Shown: positions 56,315-64,000 of the stretch, in pieces
Layout of the letters: the number at the start of each line of letters is the position of its first letter
How positions within the stretch are numbered: position 1 is the stretch's first letter
From: Siphonodentalium dalli
Taxonomy: Eukaryota; Mollusca; Scaphopoda; Gadilida; Siphonodentaliidae
Direction of reading: 5' to 3'
DNA length: 64,000 nucleotides
Assembly (NCBI GenBank): GCA_032622095.1
Contig: CP136065.1
Location: forward strand, 58,711,949 to 58,775,948
Made by a program: the position numbers and the translations under genes
The notes under the pieces: generated by a model
What the model was told of the DNA's origin: nothing
Databases searched by the model: none
Seen by the model: only the letters and a program-made list of their open reading frames with translations

Positions 56315-56595
56315 TTAACCCTTTATTTAATTACCAAATGGATTATCCCTTCAGTTATAACAGTATATATTTGAACAGCCTATTATTTATTTTGGAGAGG
56401 TGTTCAGGACTGAAAAATTAGCAGACGACAGACAGACAAAAACGTAATACAAGTGCAGAAGAGTTCGTATTCATTGGTGGGAAATGTTCAGATGATAAGT
56501 TCAACAAATTATGGTCGTTTGTTGAACTTGTTATCTGAACATATTCTGATGGAACTACTCGTCAATGAGTAACTATTTAATGTAGAAAGGGTTAA
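56315..56595 (+). mobile_element. MITE family C, copy 5
   Basis: TTAA lies at 56315-56318 and 56592-56595. CCCTTTATTTAATTACCAAA, GGTGTTCAGGACTGAAAAAT, foldback GAAATGTTCAGATGATAAGT / ACTTGTTATCTGAACATATT, CTACTCGTCAATGAGTAACT, GTAGAAAGGG. Confidence 0.92.
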
Positions 56596-56811
56596 GGTGG
56601 GTATATGGCATCGCCACATTATGGGTTGACAATGACTGTCAATGAACATGGGGTTGATGTAACATGATTATATAATCGTTATGACAATCATTCCATGGAT
56701 CATTACATGGTGGCCATAATAATCCGTAATTATACTGATTGTGCATAGATTTAATGGCAATCTCTATTATCACTCCCACACTGGCAGAGATAAATTTTAC
56801 AATAACCCTTT
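56596..56811. other. Intergenic, no feature seen
   Basis: Short unique stretch between two family C copies. Confidence 0.4.
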
Positions 56812-56965
56812 CTTTACTGAATGGATTCTCTTACCAGTTATAAAAGTATACATTGGAATGGTCTATTATTCATCTGGAGGGATGTTCAGGAAATATAAGC
56901 AGACGGCGGACAGGCGAAATGATAATACAAGTGCGGAAGAATTGATTCCTGTTTATTCAGTAGCA
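56812..56965 (+). mobile_element. MITE family C, copy 6 (left half)
   Basis: ATAACCCTTTCTTTACTGAA, TATACATTGGAATGGTCTAT, GGGATGTTCAGGAAATATAA, GATAATACAAGTGCGGAAGA, then unrelated sequence. Confidence 0.85.
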
Positions 56966-59900
56966 GTATCCGAGATGAGTGGTAAATATATAAAAACGAA
57001 CGTTGAAATTGTCAGACGGATATCTTGCCGTCATTTGCATGCGAGCAAATTATGACATATTTGTTTCCAGCCCTGATATTAGGTAGATAAAAAGTGTTTT
57101 TGTTTTGGAATTATTTATGGAACCTATACTTTTCAATATATGAAATAAAATTGTGAATTTAGAACCAAAAGTTCCTGACTTATGTCTCGCAATACGACAA
57201 TACCGCAATTTCCGCAAGTTGAACAAAATATCTTTACCAATTATAATCCAAGAGAACATAGTCGGACAAACTCGCTCAGCGGGGTATCAATTGCTTCGTG
57301 ATTGATCAAAATGGAAGAATGACATGAAAAGTGGGTCAATGTATATTAATACCACATATCTCGAGGATTTTGGTTCTATAGGCTCTCGGTAAACCCATAC
57401 TCCATATACACAATACCATTTATTTTACAAGACATTACCAAATATACCGCTCATGTGCCATTATAATATGTTGAATTCATGCTCCGACATGGTTTGTTTT
57501 GGTCCGCAGACCCTCGTGTTGAGCAAACATCTATATATGAGTTAACAATCCAAGTCGATCTCAGGCATTGATCTGCTAAAAGAGAACACTTAGGAACGAG
57601 TTTGGTCTTTAGGTCGGCGACAAAAGGTTCTAATAATGTGCTATACGCATTCAATAATATTGAACAGCGTTATCAGAATGACTGATCGGTGGTGTATAAG
57701 TGGCCGAAGCGCGTGTATAATAACGGAGCGACCGTTGCCCGTAGACTGTGCAACCACCCGTAAATGATATTGCACAATTCTGTGACACACGCCCGACTTG
57801 TCGTGTTTCAAACTGTCAAGATACGAATCTGTGCCGTGTGCGAAACGTGCGCCTTTATTGTCCAGTCTCTTGTTTGAAAGTAAGTTACGTTTACAATACA
57901 AGGTTGATTTGATGAAAGCAGAGTATTTATAGTATAGGACAGAGTAATAATATTAAGAAGACTGGCGCCAACTGACTCCTATACCACGGGAGGAAGATTA
58001 TCATCACAACGCACACTCATTTTCTCGATCTTATGCATGTCTGCCCGCCACGCGCCTCGTGACATTTTTCGTCCGCCTCTGTGGCAAAACAATAGTATCT
58101 TTCACGAACATCCCTCTTTTTATCTGCAATAAAACAGAAGGGGTATATACTTCTATAAATATATTCATATGCCTAAAATTGTACTGGGATTATGACATGG
58201 CCGCCCATATACGCCATATACATACTTGCAAACAGAAATAACTTTTAAATCTGAAACAAATGCTTCATAAAGTGGGTGCGGCATTTTCACGTACCATGAC
58301 AATTTAAAAGGCGCACTTCTATCCTGCTGAAATATTCCGAGTCCACGTTGATCATCGTGGAGGAGAAATGTTTAAAAAGCATACTGTGAATGTTATGCAG
58401 TCTCAAACATTATTATATATAGTCAAGGAAAATTGTCATATTGTATACAGCATTCAAATATGGCTATGTATTTTCTGTTGCACATGAAAGATCGCCAGAC
58501 ATTAATTTTTTTATGTTTTTTCTGAATTCACCGAATAAATTATGATTACACGATAGTTGGGATTAGATGTTAAAAGCGTTTCTTCTTCACGATAATCATT
58601 CGGGAGATGTAATGTGTCATTGAAGAAGAACTGTCACTTCCAAATATATATCAGATTTATACAGCCATGGACTCGGATGCAACCCGTGTGTTCACTGCTT
58701 AAAATGTGGTTGCTTCAGTCAGCGTGAACAAATTCACATTTCTTATCGAATTGGCCATGTATCGATCGGAATGGCACCTTGAGATGTCCCTCAACTCAGA
58801 CCAAGCTTGAAAATCGGCCCCGATTTTCGCCGATGTCGGGGTTTGAACCTGCACCAACCTCGTCTATAGCTAGCCCAGATTTCTATATTTATCGACTGTT
58901 TGATCCCGGACCGTGCCATGCGTAAGCAATTGTTAGATTTATTTGAGTTAGTGAGATTAAGTGTCGTTTTAAAGGGACACAGGGCCCTGGAAGTGGGTTC
59001 ATGTGAAATAACAAAAGTCTGTAAAACAACTCATCGATAAGTACACGAAAAATTAGATTGACTTTGTTCTTAATTTCAATTATTAATAACAAAACCATTG
59101 TTATGTAAACAGTGGAATTGCAAATAACGTCCAATTAGTCCAATAAGATACCAAAGTTTAATAACAAATTGACAGTAAACATTGGAAACATTAATATCAA
59201 AGCATTGCATTTTTTTGTTCTAAAAATCATATTACTACAATATATGAACTTAATACACGCTGAGGTGTGTGTGTGTGTTGACAACTCACTGTAACAGTTT
59301 TGTTTACATAATAATTGTTTCAACATGCGAAATTTCGTTATTGGAAAATTATCAATAATGAATATAAGAAGTTTATCTATTTTCTTATTGTCACTAAGTT
59401 AGTGGTAAAAGACTTAAACTTAAATATTGTTTGCAAATTTACCCACTGTGAGTGAGTCCCTTAATTCACAGGATGATTCGACGCAGTGGTGTACTGTGGG
59501 GTTCCTGTTGTGTGGAGAGGGTGGATGCGTTCACATAGGGACGATGTCCTCACCCATAGTGGCTACGCTGCATTGCCAAATGTTGTTCAATGTGACGAAC
59601 GCTTACGATCGAAATGAATCATTCTCCATGTAATCGATATAACTGTTGCCCGAAACTGATGATATTTTACGTGATAATGAGTCTCGCCCGAGAAAGGGGT
59701 TATGTTGGTTCCGATACCAGGTCACCACGAGTACAAGTAATTCTTACCGGTACCCTCAAGATAAATTTCTGTCGCAACTATATAGATAATCGATGGATTG
59801 CTGCGGTAAATAGTCGATTCACACCCGCATCGAGCACCGCTGTGTTTGGCACCAACGTAACCTCTCGGGAATCATTTCCAAGCATCGTGTATTGTCAGCG

Positions 59901-60477
59901 AACTTGGAACTAATTCTCAGTTTACGTAGACGCGTTCATAAATATTTACCGAGCAATATATATGTTTAATCTTCATTTTGAACATAATAGTTAATGCACG
60001 GCGAATGCAGAACAATCCACTTCGAATGTTTAATGAACAGTCGGCGCATAATGTTTGCTTACCGCGGTTGTGACTCTAGACTCGGAAAATCATTTGAATA
60101 TAATACAGAATAATGTATGATACTATTGAATCAATCTCACCGAGAAACGTGTTGTATGGTATGTCCCTATCCCTGCATTGAACGTATGCATAATATATGC
60201 ATTGCCATGTTTGTGGACTCCCTCGACCACCTGCATGCATCTGGTCCACTAATGTAGACTTATCGGGAAATAACTTATTTCCCTCAAAAGTTCAAATATT
60301 AAAATATCCCTTATCCGATTAGTCTACTTTTATGTTCGAGCATGCACTCATCACTGCGATTCTGTTATATATAGGCAGCGAGTTCCTGTATGATACTATA
60401 CCTACCTGATCCGAACGATTGTCATTCGTGTCGATATTTCTTAACACACTCCCCCCCCGCCATATACGTTTATATGT
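56966..60477. other. Repeat-poor stretch without a recognisable gene
   Basis: No MITE, tandem array or transposon family from elsewhere in the window appears in these 3.5 kb, and GC content looks higher in parts (57.7-58.1, 59.45-59.9 kb). Open frames of up to about 99 codons exist (for example 59614-59913 + and 57641-57901 -), but none shows a known motif. It may hold a promoter or non-coding exons. A short (GT)n lies at 59262-59278. Confidence 0.4.
58800..58885 (-). other. Possible tRNA-like (SINE-type) fragment
   Basis: On the minus strand GAGGTTGGTGCAGGTTCAAACCCCGACATCGGCG contains a B-box-like GGTTCAAACCC flanked by possible T-arm pairing. No A box or full cloverleaf can be built upstream, so it is at best a decayed tRNA-derived element. 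Confidence 0.25.
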
Positions 60478-62853
60478 CTAAAGATGTCTACTCATATCTC
60501 CAGGGTCCGCGCTGGATCGAAATTTACTTAGCTCTGACATTTTTGGGAATGTCAATGGAATTATGGTACATACATTGTAACTGTTCCGTGTGGTACTCCT
60601 GACGTGACGATTGTTGCTTTGGGGATGTGGCCCTCCAATATGACTCTCTGTGTTCTGTTGGATGGAAAATCCTCGATCCATTTCAAGAAGTTGACTTTTA
60701 TTCCATAACTTTCGCATTTCTGTAGCAATCGCTACATTATCAAATGCCTTGGAAAAGTCGAGCAGTGCTGCGTCAATCTGTTCGCCCTTTAATATAGTCC
60801 TCTTGATGGGTCATCCATGCACTGTCATTAGAAGATAGGTTTCACAGGACCTTTTCTCACTGAAGCCATATTAGTAGTCTGTTATCTGGTCATTTGATTC
60901 CAGGTAGCTGATTCCAGTGGCCTTATGTATGTTTTATGTTCTTCAATAATTTCAATACAACCATGCATGTACTCCATTTTCCGTGACACCTATTTTCTCC
61001 ACTTTATTCTCTGGGATGGGTTCGTCTGGTATATTCGCTGTGTCTTCTGTTGTGAATATTGAGGACAACTGCTGATTTAGAATTTCTGCTTTAGTTTCAG
61101 CGTCGTTGTATATTATTCCATTCTTCAGTGGTGACACCCCTGAACTATCGCTTCGTTTATTCTTGATGTAAATCCATAGCCTTTTTGAAGTTTTTCTTCC
61201 GTCGTTTTCTGTCACAAGATCCATGATGTGTTTGGACTTTGTTGCTTTGTATTGGTTCCGACTCTTTTTTTCAGTTGTTTGAAACGTTCCCATGCAGTCA
61301 TGCTTTTTTCCTGCCTGTTTTAGCTTTATTATAAGCTCGATGTTTCTTCTTTGACAATTGTTTGATTTCTCCATTAATCCATGATTAGTAATATATGGTG
61401 TTGCTTATCTCAGATGGTACGAACTGGAGTAGTTGGTTGCAAAGCTCTTTGATGCCGACCCCAGAGTGTAATAATTGTCGTCTTTCATTGAGCAACTGGA
61501 TCTGAAATGACCTGTCTGCATCCTTGCTGTCAATGGTAATTCAGTCATATCTGGTTTGATTTTCCTTCTTGTATAGGTTTCGGGATATTGTGCAGTGGTG
61601 TGTGATGTTACGGACACGATGTCATGATCATCTAAACCTGGAGCTGGTTTGCAGAGGTTAACCCTTTACCCAACAAACCGGCCAAAACCGGCCAAATAAA
61701 GCTGCAACAGCCTAAATTATCTTGGGTCTGTCTCAATAAAACCATACAAATATGGATATCATTGGAACCGGCTCATTGACCACATTGTGATGGTTACAGT
61801 TATGCCCTGTGCCAATGCATTCTCTTATATATGCGAGTCGACCATAGGTCGCCTCGCATATATAAGAGAATGCATTGGCCTAAAAAAAATCTTTTTTTAA
61901 CACTTTTTACCATTTTTTCTTACATTCTTTAACAATTTTATAATTTTTAATGTGTTAAGCCAATGCATTCTCTTATATATGCGAGGCGACCTATGGTCGA
62001 CTCGCATATATAAGAGAATGCATTGGCACAGGGCCCTTCTGTTGGGTAAAGGGTTAATCAATGATGGTCTGTATGTGAAGAAGGTATCCAGGGTGTTACT
62101 ATATACCTCGTGTTGTGATGTTCACAATTTATTTCATTATACAGTCTTGCATGGTGTCGATGAAAACGTTGATGTCCTTCTGATATTGGTTCCCATCTAC
62201 TGTTATGTTTTCCTAATTTATATCTCGCATGTTTGTGTCACCCGCAATCCATATGGTGGTATGTCTGTTTTGCTTCATTATTTTGGGATGGCCTCGCACA
62301 AGTGTTTACTGTACTCGGCATTGCCGTCCGTGGGTCTGTATATATGGAATGACCACAAGCTGCTGTTTGTTTTTGCAACATATCTTTACTGCTGATAATT
62401 CCAGTCGGTTGTTTACCTCCGATTTCTCTAACTGGATCGCGTGGCATGGGTTGGTGATTTTGTGGCAACAATGACACCACAATAGCCATAAGATATGTCT
62501 TTCCTTGCAACTATATTGTAACTATCTGGAAGTCCTTCTGAATTAAAGATTCTCGGTTTCAGCCAGGTCTATGTGTCGATGGTGATAACTGGCGCGGAGC
62601 TTGACAGCAGGTTTTCGAGGTCATCTCCTTTGTTCGTCAGACTTTGAAAGTTTACCAGTAGTACTCTCATCTCTTTTTGTATTGCAGTTCTGGACATGCT
62701 GTTATCTTTAGGTAATGAACTGAGCATTGGAGGCTCTGGATCTTGTATATTGGGCGATTTCAATTCGCCGTCAAAATCATAAGGGCAGCTGGGTCCCAGT
62801 TCTGATAGTGTGGATGAAGACTGGTCGAATAGTGTCATCGAGAACTTTGGCAT
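60478..62853 (-). pseudogene. Non-LTR retrotransposon relic (endonuclease, linker, start of reverse transcriptase)
   Basis: Minus-strand order: 62853-62569 ends RVLLVNFQSLTNKGDDLENL, the opening of an APE-type endonuclease. After a stop, TWLKPRIFNSEGLPDSYNIV and ARKDISYGYCGVIVAT follow. Then come a frameshifted middle and PGLDDHDIVSV with QYPETYTRRKI. The linker (61374-60952) includes SKRLWIYIKNKRSDSSGVSP and AEILNQQLSSIFTTEDTANI. Last, 60790-60640 contains AALLDFSKAFDNVA, reverse-transcriptase motif A. The copy stops at about 60480 around DIPKNVRAK, before any YADD motif. Stops and frameshifts are frequent and MITE A6 splits it, so it is dead. Probably Jockey/CR1 group. Confidence 0.9.
61658..62057 (-). 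mobile_element. MITE family A, copy 6, inside the retrotransposon relic
   Basis: TTAA lies at 61658-61661 and 62054-62057. Reverse orientation: CCCTTTACCCAACAAACCGG at the left, CTTCTGTTGGGTAAAGGG at the right, with both hairpins. Removing the element plus one TTAA leaves the endonuclease frame continuous (...RPSLI / NLCKPAPG...). Confidence 0.96.
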
Positions 62854-62879
62854 TCCCCATGATGTTGATTCGTTGGGTG

Positions 62880-63284
62880 TTGACCTGATATACCGTTAGT
62901 ATCAGTTTCTGCAATATTGAGTCTTATATTTCGACAATCGATGTTTAAACGACTTTTAAAATCGATATAGGATAATAGGAAGCAGTTAGTTGTGAATTAT
63001 TCTTAACTCTATATTGTGGTGTATCACACAACAATAAACTAATAGCTAAACAATAACAATTTAGAAGGATTGCTTCACCAGAAGGCTCATCAAAAGAGGA
63101 TTATATAGCTATGTAAACACTACCGCAATAAATACTAGTAATCCGTTCATGCACCCGTCGATATTATTGCTTTCAGATTAATTGCATGATGACAGAGGTG
63201 TTAACCTTTCCTAAACATTATAAAACACCAAGAATACAATTATACTGTAAGGTGAGGGAGGGAAAGGACCATTCAGGCCTTTCG
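62880..63284. other. Intergenic, no feature seen
   Basis: Probably the upstream (5') side of the retrotransposon relic. No gene recognised. Confidence 0.4.
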
Positions 63285-63425
63285 ATCATCCCGGGGTTAG
63301 TACCCCCCCCCCCCCCAATTGCTTCTCCGCAAAAATATTACAAGAGAAGTGGGGTGAAGGAGAATATCACTCGATCTTCTTCGAGCATTATGTGCGCTTC
63401 GCGCCCAACTATACTCTCTATATAT
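63285..63425 (+). repeat. Repeat related to element S
   Basis: TCATCCCGGGGTTAGTACCC, a C run (63301-63316), GGGTGAAGGAGAATATCAC, TCGATCTTCTTCGAGC, GCGCTTCGCGCCCAACTATA. The last parts match the inside of element S at 50175-50235. Confidence 0.65.
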
Positions 63426-64000
63426 TGCAAAAGTTATCTCAAATGAATGGTGTTGATTTACCAATATTATTCAACTTTCTTGAGGAATTAAAAAGTAACT
63501 TTCCAAAATCTTTTACAAATGAAAATATTGTTTGCCAAATGTAAAGTATTCCCTTTTTGGCATCCCCTGCTCCGATCATATTGAACGCAGTCAGTAGCAA
63601 ACAAACACTGCCTATAACAATTATTATTGGATGATTCTGAATTAAAAAAAACCCCGATAATGATAAATATTATATACTGTTCCAACTAAGCGAGAATAAT
63701 TTAATCTTATATAAGCTGCCAATTCACGGATACTATAAATTGTAAAGCAGATTTTAACCAATTGGTTGTCGCTTAATTAACAATGAAGACTATACGTCGA
63801 TACACTTAATTTGTGGCGACCAGTCTTCCAGAAAAAAACAGGTATGCGAATTAGTTTCCAGACTTCAGCCCCATTAGGTGTTCGTAAAGCTGTCAGTCGT
63901 CCCACGCAATTTCAAATTCTGTTCCGCAGATTGTAATTCTGTTCCGCATTCCATCCCACCCCACCGTTTATCATGTCCCAAGGCTTGTAACGACGTTCAA
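63426..64000. other. Window end, no gene seen
   Basis: Contains a local direct repeat AAATTCTGTTCCGCA / TAATTCTGTTCCGCA at 63914-63948. No motif or repeat family recognised. Confidence 0.4.

Noticed and set aside
58800-58885. Functional tRNA gene
   Set aside because: Only a B-box-like half is present; no A box, anticodon arm or acceptor pairing could be found.
59427-59913. Two overlapping plus-strand frames as a gene
   Set aside because: They overlap in different frames, have no known motif and no clear splice sites joining them.

Overview
This is eukaryotic nuclear DNA. It is AT-rich and intron-bearing, and it is packed with non-autonomous transposons, tandem repeats and a very large satellite. 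The only recognisable host gene, a WBP11 homologue, is of animal type. The repeat style (TTAA-flanked hairpin MITEs, a 'GGGGTATACTGGAATC...TCTGTCCGTC' repeat, CR1/Jockey-like retrotransposon remains) suggests a lophotrochozoan, most likely a marine mollusc. That taxonomic call is inference; nothing in the window fixes it.

Layout. 1-1.56 kb: a tandem array with 150-164 bp units arranged in a ~797-bp higher-order repeat, lying in a WBP11 intron. 1.7-8.2 kb: the last five coding exons of WBP11 on the + strand, with phase-consistent GT-AG junctions and a conserved C-terminus. Its introns and 3' flank have been invaded by MITEs. 8.2-27.8 kb: MITEs, foldbacks, small tandem arrays and a broken non-LTR retrotransposon. 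27.8-40.4 kb: an uninterrupted array of about 349 copies of a 36-bp unit, followed by nine copies of a 31-bp unit. 40.4-56.9 kb: more MITEs, many nested. 57-60.5 kb: a comparatively repeat-poor stretch with no recognisable gene. 60.5-62.9 kb: a second broken non-LTR retrotransposon, split by a MITE. 62.9-64 kb: nothing recognisable apart from one repeat fragment.

The MITEs fall into superfamily-like groups by their target duplications. Flanked by TTAA (piggyBac-like) are families A (CCCTTTACCCAACA), B (CCCTTCCATGA), C (CCCTTTCTATACTAAATG), F (CCCTTTCAGTGCCAAG), K (AGGTACTCAAT) and Q (AGGGGTAYTGTA). TA-flanked and CAGTAATGCCC-ended (Tc1/mariner-like) is family G. With 8-bp duplications (hAT-like) are families E (CAAGCCTTGAAATAG), H (CAGGGGGCGCCGGAAG) and S. 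Family letters are mine. Several families share a 'double hairpin' design: two long foldbacks that are inverted copies of each other, with some copies collapsed to a single hairpin. No transposase is encoded here, so all must have been mobilised in trans.

Long open frames inside the satellite (up to 1,176 codons, on both strands) are artefacts of a 36-bp period that lacks stop codons. Apart from WBP11 and the two retrotransposon relics, I found no coding sequence I can support.
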